DNA from: JAYOEY01 sp038120295
GTDB taxonomy: Bacteria; Pseudomonadota; Alphaproteobacteria; MPNO01; UBA2964
Direction of reading: 5' to 3'
Assembly (NCBI GenBank): GCA_038120295.1
Contig: JAYOLL010000047.1
Span: 1-14,605, forward strand
DNA: 14,605 nucleotides
Shown: piece by piece, positions 1 to 6,381 of the stretch
Layout of the letters: each line of letters begins with the position of its first letter
Numbering within the stretch: the first letter of the stretch is position 1
Notes under the pieces: generated by a model
What the model was told of the DNA's origin: nothing
Databases searched by the model: none
Seen by the model: only the letters and a program-made list of their open reading frames with translations
Position numbers and translations under genes: made by a program

Positions 1-1
1 C

Positions 2-1597
2 ATGTATCTGCGCGAGATGGGCTCGGTCGAGCTGCTGTCGCGCGAGGGCGAAATCATCATCGCCAAGCGGATCGAGGCCGGGCGCGAGAAAATGATCGCG
101 GCGCTCTATGGCAGCCCGCTGACCCAGCGCGCGGTGATCCGCTGGTACGACGCGCTGAAGGAAGACCTTGTGCTGCTGCGCGACGTGATCGATCTCGACG
201 CGACCTATGGTGGCCCGCCGGTCGACAACTCCATCCTGGCCGAGAAGCCGGCCGAGGAGGAGGAGCCGGAGGACGAGGAGGAATCCGACGATTCCGATGA
301 CGACGAGGACGATGACGACGGGGCGAGCAACCTCTCCATCTCGATGATGGAGGAGGCGCTCAAGCCGCAGGTGTTCGAGACGTTCGGCAAGATCGCCGAT
401 CTCTATAAGAAGATCGAAAAGCTGCGCGTGCGCCAGCTCGAGGCGATCAAGGAAGGCGAGGAACTCACCAAGCAGTCTCAGACCCGGCTCGCCAAGCTCG
501 ACGAGGAGATGATCGGTCTGCTGGAGGACGTGCGTTTCAACAACCCCTCGATCGAGGTGCTGGTGGAGGAGCTGTACGACCATAACCGCAAGCTGGTCGG
601 GTTCGAATCGCAGCTGATGCGGCTCGCCACACGGGCCAAGGTCAAGCGCGAGAGCTTCCTCGAGCATTATTACGGGCGCGAGATGGACCCGCGCTGGATG
701 CAGAGCGTCAGCCACCTGTCCGACCGCGGCTGGAAGCAGTTCACCTCGCGCCACAAGGACGAGATTCACGAGCTGCGCGCCGGCATCGCCGAGACGATTG
801 AGCGCGTCGGCATTCCGATCGAGCAGTTCCGCGAGCTGGTGCGCGATGTGCAGCGCGGCGAGCGCGACGCGGGCCGCGCGAAGAAGGAGATGGTCGAGGC
901 CAACCTCCGGCTCGTGATCTCGATCGCCAAGAAATACACCAACCGCGGGCTGCAGTTCCTCGACCTGATTCAGGAAGGCAATATCGGGCTGATGAAGGCG
1001 GTCGACAAGTTCGAGTACCGCCGCGGCTACAAGTTCTCGACCTACGCCACCTGGTGGATCCGCCAGGCGATTACGCGGTCGATCGCGGACCAGGCGCGCA
1101 CCATCCGCATTCCGGTGCACATGATCGAGACCATCAACAAGCTGGTTCGCACCAGCCGCCAGATCCTGCACGAGATCGGCCGCGAGCCGACGCCGGAGGA
1201 ACTGGCCGGCCGGCTCGGCATGCCGCTGGAGAAGGTGCGCAAGGTTCTCAAGATCGCCAAGGAGCCGATCAGCCTCGAGACGCCGATCGGCGACGAGGAA
1301 GACAGCCATCTCGGCGATTTTATCGAGGACAAGAACGCGGTCCAGCCGCTCGATGCCGCGATCCAGGGCAATCTGCGCGAGACCACGACGCGGGTGCTCG
1401 CCAGCCTGACCCCGCGCGAGGAACGCGTGCTGCGCATGCGGTTCGGCATCGGCATGAACACCGACCACACGCTGGAAGAGGTCGGCCAGCAGTTCAGCGT
1501 GACGCGCGAGCGCATCCGGCAGATCGAAGCCAAGGCGCTGCGCAAGCTGAAACACCCGAGCCGCAGCCGGTTGCTGAGGTCGTTCCTGGATACTTGA
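2..1597 (+). CDS. rpoD: RNA polymerase primary sigma factor RpoD (sigma70), 5'-truncated
   Basis: Primary sigma factor that directs RNA polymerase to housekeeping promoters; cytoplasmic, bound to core enzyme. The 531 visible residues begin inside region 1.2 (YLREMGSVELLSREGE), so the real start and region 1.1 lie left of the window and the first ATG is internal. A strongly acidic spacer (about 84-106, runs of E and D) follows. The non-conserved region covers about 110-290. Region 2 (302-372) contains DLIQEGNIGLMKAVDKFEY and the -10-binding WWIRQAITR. Region 3 covers about 381-456. Region 4 (469-522) has the -35-binding helix-turn-helix with VTRERIRQIEAKALRKL. The C-terminus is intact. This is the most certain identification in the window, and it indicates chromosome rather than plasmid. 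A GTCA-loop hairpin lies just downstream, and a T-tailed terminator about 175 bp further on. Confidence 0.98.
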   Translation: MYLREMGSVELLSREGEIIIAKRIEAGREKMIAALYGSPLTQRAVIRWYDALKEDLVLLRDVIDLDATYGGPPVDNSILAEKPAEEEEPEDEEESDDSDDDEDDDDGASNLSISMMEEALKPQVFETFGKIADLYKKIEKLRVRQLEAIKEGEELTKQSQTRLAKLDEEMIGLLEDVRFNNPSIEVLVEELYDHNRKLVGFESQLMRLATRAKVKRESFLEHYYGREMDPRWMQSVSHLSDRGWKQFTSRHKDEIHELRAGIAETIERVGIPIEQFRELVRDVQRGERDAGRAKKEMVEANLRLVISIAKKYTNRGLQFLDLIQEGNIGLMKAVDKFEYRRGYKFSTYATWWIRQAITRSIADQARTIRIPVHMIETINKLVRTSRQILHEIGREPTPEELAGRLGMPLEKVRKVLKIAKEPISLETPIGDEEDSHLGDFIEDKNAVQPLDAAIQGNLRETTTRVLASLTPREERVLRMRFGIGMNTDHTLEEVGQQFSVTRERIRQIEAKALRKLKHPSRSRLLRSFLDT

Positions 1598-1609
1598 GGG
1601 TTCAGGGCG

Positions 1610-1655
1610 CCTCATCCTGAGGAGGGCGCGTCAGCGCCCGTCTCGAAGGACGGGG
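1610..1655. repeat. Palindromic intergenic repeat, CTCATCCTGAG type
   Basis: Just after the rpoD stop lies an element holding CTCATCCTGAG and a perfect 6-bp hairpin, GGGCGC-GTCA-GCGCCC (1624-1639), followed by TCTCGAAGGACGGGG. I recognise this arrangement as a common dispersed element of alphaproteobacterial genomes; that is recalled knowledge, not a search result. It could attenuate rpoD readthrough, but no T-run follows, so I do not call it a terminator. Confidence 0.6.
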
Positions 1656-1678
1656 TCGTAACGGTACTTCTTGAACAC

Positions 1679-1769
1679 GTCATCACCGGGCCTGTCCCGG
1701 TGATCTCCCGACCAACTACACGCCTATCGTCACGCCGGCCCCAGTTTCATTTTGGGAGCCGGGATCCAG
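1679..1769 (+). repeat. Composite palindromic (REP-like) element, copy A1
   Basis: Two hairpin modules. Module 1 (1682-1704) is a perfect 9-bp stem ATCACCGGG / CCCGGTGAT with a 5-nt loop. Module 2 (about 1729-1769) starts GTCACGCCGGCCCC, contains TTTCATT and ends GAGCCGGGATCC. The same two modules in the same order recur on the opposite strand at 2823-2903, on the other side of the DUF3883 gene. Module 1 alone recurs at 12152-12174. No coding potential is evident. Confidence 0.7.
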
Positions 1770-1770
1770 A

Positions 1771-1796
1771 AGGGCCGGCAATCGCCGGCTCTTTTT
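1771..1796 (+). terminator. Rho-independent terminator candidate downstream of rpoD
   Basis: The stem AGGGCCGGC / GCCGGCTCT has an AATC loop and one G-T pair, and is followed directly by a T-rich tail (CTTTTT). It lies about 175 bp after the rpoD stop and before the DUF3883 gene, so it would isolate that gene from rpoD transcription. Part of the stem may come from the adjacent repeat. Confidence 0.55.
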
Positions 1797-1844
1797 GCAT
1801 GAGAGATATGGACAGGCTCAAGTCTGAAGTGGTCTCATTCTGGT

Positions 1845-2690
1845 ATGAACATATCCGATCCAACCGGCACACCATGGAGCGATCAAGAAATTGATCTGAT
1901 CGTCGCCGACTATTTCAACATGCTCAAAATGGAGCTTGTTGGGGAGGGTTACGTCAAGTCACATCACAATGCTGCGCTTCGGGAGATGATTGGCCGGTCA
2001 GCGGGTTCAATCGAATATAAGCATCAGAATATTAGCGCTGTTCTACGATTGCTCGGCCATCCTTGGATCGATGGCTACAAGCCCGCAGAGAATTTTCAGA
2101 ATGCCTTGATAGATGGGGTTGGGCGGTATCTTGATATCAAGGGTGACGGAGATATTCAGAGAGTACCCGAAATTTCCGCTTTGGCCGACGCGCCGGCACT
2201 GTTTTTAGAAACTCCCCCAATCTTGCAGGAGGCCTTCGATATCGAAAAGGAACCTGAGGCGCTCAAACGATTGGTACGAAAGTTTGATCCTGCCCAGCGC
2301 GATACTCGCAACAGGGAACTCGGTGAACTTGGTGAAGAGAGAATTTTTTATTCAGAGCAGGCGCGTTTAAAGGAAGCTGGTCGTTCGGATTTGTCGCGCA
2401 AGGTGGAATGGGTGTCTCAGGTTGATGATGGCGCTGGATTCGATATTCGGTCGTTCTCGGCAGACGGTTCTGAGCGCTTGTTAGAGGTAAAGACGACGAA
2501 CGGCTACAGAATGACGCCGTTCTATTTGACTGAGAATGAAAGGCTTCTTTCAACTGAACGGCCGGACGAGTTTCGATTGGTCCGCCTGTATGATTTTCAG
2601 AAGTCCCCGCGCGTTTTTGAACTAACCCCACCGTTGGAAGAGTCGGTGATGTTGCGCCCCATCAACTATCGTGCATCCTTTTCAGGTTGA
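1845..2690 (+). CDS. DUF3883 (NOV/PD-(D/E)XK-like) domain protein with McrB/HNH-type N-terminal domain
   Basis: A 281-residue predicted nuclease-fold protein. The N-terminal part (11-97: WSDQEIDLIVADYF, then SAGSIEYKHQNISAVL and GYKPAENFQ) matches a domain I know from McrB-like and HNH-endonuclease proteins. The C-terminal half (157-250) looks like DUF3883: GELGEE around E164, GAGFDIRSF with D200, and LLEVKTT with E214-V-K216, which together fit an E-D-ExK restriction-type active site. No signal peptide or membrane segment is visible. The ATG at 1845 is chosen because the N-terminal domain starts right after it; no clear Shine-Dalgarno is visible. Base composition is visibly lower in GC than rpoD or the catabolic genes, which suggests acquisition. 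It is bracketed by inverted copies of a composite repeat (1679-1769 and 2823-2903). The family is often found among defence genes. The biochemical role is inferred; catalysis is not proven. Confidence 0.8.
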   Translation: MNISDPTGTPWSDQEIDLIVADYFNMLKMELVGEGYVKSHHNAALREMIGRSAGSIEYKHQNISAVLRLLGHPWIDGYKPAENFQNALIDGVGRYLDIKGDGDIQRVPEISALADAPALFLETPPILQEAFDIEKEPEALKRLVRKFDPAQRDTRNRELGELGEERIFYSEQARLKEAGRSDLSRKVEWVSQVDDGAGFDIRSFSADGSERLLEVKTTNGYRMTPFYLTENERLLSTERPDEFRLVRLYDFQKSPRVFELTPPLEESVMLRPINYRASFSG

Positions 2691-2695
2691 TAAAC

Positions 2696-2724
2696 TTGAC
2701 TAAATCATAATAATAGACTATTAT
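2696..2724 (+). promoter_or_regulatory. Sigma70-type promoter TTGACT-N17-TATTAT
   Basis: A near-consensus -35 (TTGACT, 2696-2701), a 17-bp spacer and a -10 (TATTAT, 2719-2724) start a few bases after the DUF3883 stop and point at the gene at 2965. Transcription would start near 2731, giving a leader of about 230 nt that crosses the composite repeat at 2823-2903. The local AT-richness contrasts with the flanks. It is a prediction by eye. Confidence 0.55.
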
Positions 2725-2725
2725 T
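2709..2725. promoter_or_regulatory. Palindromic operator candidate overlapping the -10 box
   Basis: AATAATAG-A-CTATTATT is a perfect 8-bp inverted repeat around a single base. It covers the end of the spacer and the whole -10 hexamer of the promoter at 2696-2724. A dimeric repressor bound here would block transcription of the downstream nuclease-like gene. No repressor gene is recognisable in the window. Confidence 0.4.
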
Positions 2726-2822
2726 CCTATCCTTGATTTGTCCGTTTCGCCGCAATCCGTTCTCGGGTTCGCGGTTTTTTTGTGCCCGCGTTCTTGCGCG
2801 CTTGGCATAGCCGGATGCTGAA

Positions 2823-2903
2823 CTCCGGCCCTCGGAATGAATTTGGGCCGGGGTGACAACCGAGTGGGCGGCACAAGATCACCGGGACACGCCCGGTGAT
2901 GAC
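2823..2903 (-). repeat. Composite palindromic (REP-like) element, copy A2 (inverted)
   Basis: Read on the minus strand this repeats the architecture of 1679-1769. First comes ATCACCGGG / CCCGGTGAT with a 5-nt loop (2878-2900), then a GTCACCCCGGCCC module containing TTCATT (2823-2857). The second module has perfect CCGGCCC / GGGCCGG arms (2825-2831 and 2845-2851). It lies in the long leader between the promoter and the gene at 2965, so it would form hairpins in that mRNA. Confidence 0.65.
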
Positions 2904-2964
2904 GAGCCTGTTTGGGGATGCCGTTGGGCACCCGTTTTCCATTCCACACATCAAGGAGTCCGCC

Positions 2965-3867
2965 ATGCCGCGACCCCGGCCGGAGAAGACGCGCCCGGAA
3001 AATACAAGAGAGGGGTTGGTCGAACGCGCGCAAACCGTGGCGGCGCGGCTGGGGACGAAGCGGCTGGCGTTAAAGACCTTCTGCCGCGAAGCCAACTGCA
3101 ACCCGTCGCGCATCTATGCGCAGTTCGATAACTGGGCGGCGCTGTGCGCGGAAGCGGGGCTCGAGGGCGGGGCGGTGCCGGACGAGATTGCGGCGGACGA
3201 TCTGCTGGCGGCGCTGCACCGGGCCATTCTCGACGCCGGGGATATCGAAACGCGGTCGCGGCTGATGAAGCGCATTCGCTGGAGCACGGCGTCCTATGTG
3301 CGGCGCTTCGGCGGGTGGGGCGAGACGCTGATGGCATTGCGCGGCTGGGTCGAGGCGAACGATCCCGCGTTTCCGTTCCGGGCGCTGCTCGATAGGCGTA
3401 TCGCGCAGCTTGCCCGGCGCAAGCCCTATCGCGGGCCGGCGCGCATCGAGAACCGCACCGCACCCCCCTGGCGAAGCCTGGCCGCCACGCCGGTGGCGCC
3501 GCGGGCCTGCGGGGCGCCGCTCGGCTTTCGCGCCATGCTGCACGCGCCGGCCAACGAGATGGGGGTGGTGCTGCTGTTCGGCATGGTGGCGGGCGATCTC
3601 GGCTATGCGGTGGATTCGATCGGCGCGGCCTTTCCCGACTGCGCCGCCAAGCGCCTCGTGGCCGACGGGCCGCGCGCGGCGGATGCGCGCTGGGAGCCGG
3701 TCCGGATCGAGTTCGAATACCGCTCGCGCGCCTTCCTGCATCACGTGCACGACCCGGCCGGCTGCGACGTCGTCGTCTGCTGGGAGCATGACTGGCCCGG
3801 CTGCCCGCTCGAAGTGCTCGCGCTGATGGATGTGGTGACGGGCGCGGCGGCGGAGATCGGGGAGTGA
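2965..3867 (+). CDS. Homing-endonuclease-associated-repeat protein with C-terminal restriction-endonuclease-like domain
   Basis: 300 residues. The ATG at 2965 is chosen because AAGGAG sits 7 nt upstream; an in-frame start at 2896 would add 23 residues and lies inside the palindromic repeat. The N-terminal half contains two units resembling homing-endonuclease-associated repeats, small helical DNA-binding modules: about 18-66 (LKTFCREANCNPSRIYAQFDNW) and about 77-130 (SASY-like turn, then RFGGWGETLMAL). The C-terminal domain (183-285) has NEMGVVLLFG (E198), VRIEFEYRSRAFL (E249, E251), HHVHDPAGCD (H260, H262, D268) and VVCWEHDW (W273-E-H275). I recall this motif set from restriction-like domains attached to HEAR repeats. 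No homing-type HNH or LAGLIDADG motif is seen. It is probably driven by the promoter at 2696. Its GC content is high, unlike the DUF3883 gene next door. Nuclease activity is inferred from the motif pattern. Confidence 0.7.
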   Translation: MPRPRPEKTRPENTREGLVERAQTVAARLGTKRLALKTFCREANCNPSRIYAQFDNWAALCAEAGLEGGAVPDEIAADDLLAALHRAILDAGDIETRSRLMKRIRWSTASYVRRFGGWGETLMALRGWVEANDPAFPFRALLDRRIAQLARRKPYRGPARIENRTAPPWRSLAATPVAPRACGAPLGFRAMLHAPANEMGVVLLFGMVAGDLGYAVDSIGAAFPDCAAKRLVADGPRAADARWEPVRIEFEYRSRAFLHHVHDPAGCDVVVCWEHDWPGCPLEVLALMDVVTGAAAEIGE

Positions 3868-3922
3868 GCGGGCGGCTGACGGGGCGTTTCGTCCTGACAG
3901 AAAGCTCCCTCGCTCTCCCACG

Positions 3923-4079
3923 CCCCCTCCCCAACCCTCCCCCGGTTCCGGGGGAGGGGATATTAGTGGTGATGCTATGCTGGCGCGTTTCTTCCCGAAG
4001 TTGAGGAGGGATTTTCAATGGTGCAGCGCCTATGTCGAGACTCCCTCCCCCGAAACCGGGGGAGGGTTGGGGAGGGGGG
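3923..4079. repeat. MITE-like pair of inverted GC-rich hairpin repeats
   Basis: Copy one (3923-3959) carries CCCCCTCCCCAA followed by an 11-bp perfect stem CCCTCCCCCGG / CCGGGGGAGGG (3935-3958). Copy two (4043-4079) is the same element inverted: a 10-bp stem CCCTCCCCCG / CGGGGGAGGG with an AAAC loop, then TTGGGGAGGGGG. The two copies form long terminal inverted repeats around about 83 bp of unique sequence. That unique stretch has AGGAGGG 7 nt before an ATG at 4018; the resulting frame is only 53 codons and runs through the repeat, so I do not call it a gene. Together with the next element it fills the gap between the nuclease-like gene and the amidohydrolase. Confidence 0.65.
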
Positions 4080-4109
4080 CTTTGCTCCGCCGATACCCTT
4101 GCCCGAAAT

Positions 4110-4152
4110 CTCCTCCTCGCCCCGGATTCCCGGGGAGGGTGGAGGAGGGGGA
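4110..4152. repeat. GC-rich hairpin repeat, variant of the preceding family
   Basis: The core CCCCGG-ATTC-CCGGGG (4120-4135) is flanked by CTCCTCCTC and GGAGGAGG arms. It is a diverged relative of the 3923-4079 repeats. It lies 30 bp beyond the stop of the minus-strand amidohydrolase gene and could act as its 3' hairpin, though no T-run is seen. Confidence 0.5.
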
Positions 4153-4182
4153 CAGCCCTGTACGAGTCGCCAGGGCTGACCC

Positions 4183-5235
4183 CTACAGCCCATAGAGCGC
4201 CCGTGCGTTGTCTTCCAGGATCTTCGCCGCGACCGCGGGCGGGACCTTGCCGTCGTCCGACAGCTTGCGCATCGCCTCGATCTCGGTCGAGGTGTCGGCA
4301 TGGCCGTAATCGGTGCCGACCACCAGCTGCGTCTCTCCGGCATATTTCAGCACATAGTCGAGATCGTCGGTCACCTGGCAGGCGACCCACATGTTGTTGT
4401 CCGCCATGATGGTGGGCGACATGTCCTTTCCCTGCCGGTCGAAGCGGATCGAGAGGTCGTTGAGCGCGTAGGGAATCCATTGCGCGCTGACCTCGACGAA
4501 GGCCCAGCGGAGTTTCGGGAACTGCGCCGGGACGCCCTTGAACAGGAGCTGGTGGAACGTCGCCACCAGCGGCAGCTTGGCTTTGGCGAAGCCGGAATCC
4601 TCCCGGTACATGCCTTCCAGCAGGAAGGAGTTGTTGCCGGCATGGAAGCAGACCGGCATGTCGAGTTCCTCGGCGATCGCGTAGATCGGAAAGAAGCGTT
4701 CGGAATAGAGCGGCGTGTCGTGTTCGATCCCGTGCATGTAGACGCCGCAGGCGCCATTCTTCTTGCCGAACTCGAGCTCTTCGCGAATAGCGGACTCATC
4801 CGACAGCAGCGGCGGCATGACCACCCAGCGCAGCCGGTCGGGCGCCTGTTTCCAGATATCGACCAGCCAGCGGTTGTAGCAGCGAGTCAGCGCGAACTCG
4901 ACTTCCGGGCGCTGGGTCCAGGGCCGCAGGAACACCGTCGGGTAGAGCACCTGAACGGCGATTTCCAGCTCGTCCATATGGGCGAGCCGGGCGGAGATAT
5001 CCTCCATCTCGCGCGCTTCCCGCGCCGTGTTGGCGCCGATATTGCCTTCCTTGGGCAGCATCCGGTTGTCCATGAACCAGAAGCGCCGCTGCGGCACCTG
5101 CACCTGGCTGGCGACGGTGCGGTCCGGGTCGGTGGTCTCGACCACCAGCGGGCGGTATTTCTCGAATTCCGGTTCCAGAAAATCGAACGTGCGTTCGCAC
5201 TCGATGACATGCGCATCGGCGTCGATCGACCCCAT
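4183..5235 (-). CDS. Amidohydrolase family (Amidohydro_2) metal-dependent hydrolase/decarboxylase
   Basis: A 350-residue cytoplasmic TIM-barrel enzyme of the Amidohydro_2 superfamily, which includes ACMSD- and OH-DDVA-type decarboxylases and hydrolases acting on aromatic carboxylates or their ring-opened products. Visible metal and active-site candidates are D7-A-H9 in IDADAHV (in place of HxH), H198 in CFHAGNN, H228 in TFHQLL and D309 in GTDYGHAD. The ATG at 5235 is preferred: AGGGAG lies 7 nt upstream and the IDADAHV strand starts directly. A TTG 24 bp earlier is less likely. Length fits the family. It is the last gene of the minus-strand cluster, 208 bp after the binding-protein gene; that gap holds a repeat doublet. 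Whether it decarboxylates or hydrolyses, and on what, cannot be read from the sequence. Confidence 0.85.
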   Translation of the reverse strand: MGSIDADAHVIECERTFDFLEPEFEKYRPLVVETTDPDRTVASQVQVPQRRFWFMDNRMLPKEGNIGANTAREAREMEDISARLAHMDELEIAVQVLYPTVFLRPWTQRPEVEFALTRCYNRWLVDIWKQAPDRLRWVVMPPLLSDESAIREELEFGKKNGACGVYMHGIEHDTPLYSERFFPIYAIAEELDMPVCFHAGNNSFLLEGMYREDSGFAKAKLPLVATFHQLLFKGVPAQFPKLRWAFVEVSAQWIPYALNDLSIRFDRQGKDMSPTIMADNNMWVACQVTDDLDYVLKYAGETQLVVGTDYGHADTSTEIEAMRKLSDDGKVPPAVAAKILEDNARALYGL

Positions 5236-5333
5236 GGCGGCTCTCCCTGATCGGTTCAAAGTCGGGAGAGTTTACACCGCGGGGAAGGGCGGGTCAGCCC
5301 GGAGGGCAAACTGTTCGCCACTACTTCTCCCTT

Positions 5334-5432
5334 GTCATCGCCGGGCCAAAGCGCGCTTCACGCCTATCGCCGGCGATCTTTCAAAGGCAGGGCTCCGCCC
5401 CTCGAGATGCCCGGAACAAGTCCGGGCATGAC
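5334..5432. repeat. REPIN-like doublet of palindromic repeats
   Basis: The element is bounded by GTCAT (5334-5338) and ATGAC (5428-5432). Inside are ATCGCCGG / CCGGCGAT arms (5337-5344 and 5370-5377) and a perfect hairpin ATGCCCGGA-ACAAG-TCCGGGCAT (5407-5429). Two related palindromes in opposite orientation is the arrangement seen in REPINs. A similar doublet lies at 12149-12231. Confidence 0.6.
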
Positions 5433-5443
5433 GAGATAAGGGG

Positions 5444-6376
5444 TTAACGCCCCGCGACGGCTTCTTCGTAATAGGACAGGTCGAGATATTTCCCGACATC
5501 GGTGAGCTGTTTCTTCTGCGGCGCGTACTGGCTGCGCAGCTCCAGCACCGTTTCCAGCCCCTTCAGATCGACCGCGCCCTCCGGCACCAGGCCGGTGCGC
5601 GGATCTACCAGCTTCGCCATGGCGGGCGCGATCGCCTGCGGCTTCATCTGCGGCATGTGCGATGCCAGCATCGAGGCGGCCTCTTCCCCATTGGCGGGAT
5701 CGAGCGTCCAGTCGAGCGCGTCGAGATAGCCGCGCATGAAGCCGACCACCGTCTCGCGGTTGGCGGCGGCCCAGTCGCGGTCGGCGCCGAACATCTGGCC
5801 GGGATAGTGCTCGAACGTCTCGAGGCTCGATTCCATCACCCGGTAGCCGGCGCCGCGCGCCATGCCGGTGAAGGGTTCGATCAGCAGCGTGCCGGCATAT
5901 TCGCCCTTCTGCACCGCTTCCCAGCGGTTGGGCGTCGCGCCGACCGAGACCATCTCGTAATCGTCTGATGTCAGCCCCGCATTATCCAGCATGCGGTAAA
6001 GCACGAAGGCGAAGCCGGTGGCCAGCGCATCGAGCGCCAGCTTCTGTCCCTTGAGGTCTTCCCAGCTCTCGATCTCGGGCCGGACGACGAAGGCCACGTC
6101 GATCTGGGTCGCGCCCATCATCACGCACAGGTTCGGCGTACGCTCGGTTTCGACCTCGCCCGCCCCTTCCTGGTAGGCGATGAAATTGTCGACCGCGCCG
6201 CACGCCATGTCGAAATCGCCGTCGATCAGCTTCTGCATCTGATACATCGAGCTCGGCGTGGTCTCGATCTCCGGCGCCGTGCCGTGCGCGGCGAAGAAGC
6301 CCTTCTCCAGCCCGGCCCACAGCGTAAGCAGCCCGGTGCCCGGAAAACAGATCAGTTTAATCGGCGTTTCGGCCAT
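5444..6376 (-). CDS. NMT1/THI5-like ABC-type substrate-binding protein lacking a signal peptide
   Basis: 310 residues with the two-lobed binding-protein signature of the NMT1/SsuA/TauA/ThiY group: KLICFPGTGLLTLWAGLEKGFF at the start, the MQKLIDGDFDMACGAVDNFIAY segment, WEDLKGQKLALDALATGFAFVL (hinge and ligand loop) and YAGTLLIEPF. The protein begins directly at the first beta strand with no Sec, Tat or lipoprotein leader, and reading the frame upstream gives no hydrophobic stretch. It may therefore be cytoplasmic, or exported by an unusual route. Its Shine-Dalgarno (AAGGGA) overlaps the last codons of the upstream hydroxylase gene, only 5 bp away, so translation is probably coupled. No cognate permease or ATPase is in the window. 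A cytoplasmic ligand sensor, scavenger or enzyme are all possible, as in fungal Thi5, but the cysteine-rich motif of Thi5 is not seen. Confidence 0.8.
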   Translation of the reverse strand: MAETPIKLICFPGTGLLTLWAGLEKGFFAAHGTAPEIETTPSSMYQMQKLIDGDFDMACGAVDNFIAYQEGAGEVETERTPNLCVMMGATQIDVAFVVRPEIESWEDLKGQKLALDALATGFAFVLYRMLDNAGLTSDDYEMVSVGATPNRWEAVQKGEYAGTLLIEPFTGMARGAGYRVMESSLETFEHYPGQMFGADRDWAAANRETVVGFMRGYLDALDWTLDPANGEEAASMLASHMPQMKPQAIAPAMAKLVDPRTGLVPEGAVDLKGLETVLELRSQYAPQKKQLTDVGKYLDLSYYEEAVAGR

Positions 6377-6381
6377 TTTGA

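Noticed and set aside
205..390. Serine-rich minus-strand frame
   Set aside because: It is simply the complement of the acidic Asp/Glu stretch of RpoD.
2951..4480. Long minus-strand open frame (509 codons) across the HEAR gene and the repeats
   Set aside because: It is very Arg/Pro/Ser-rich, crosses the hairpin repeats and lies antisense to a gene with recognisable domains. It is an artefact of high GC.
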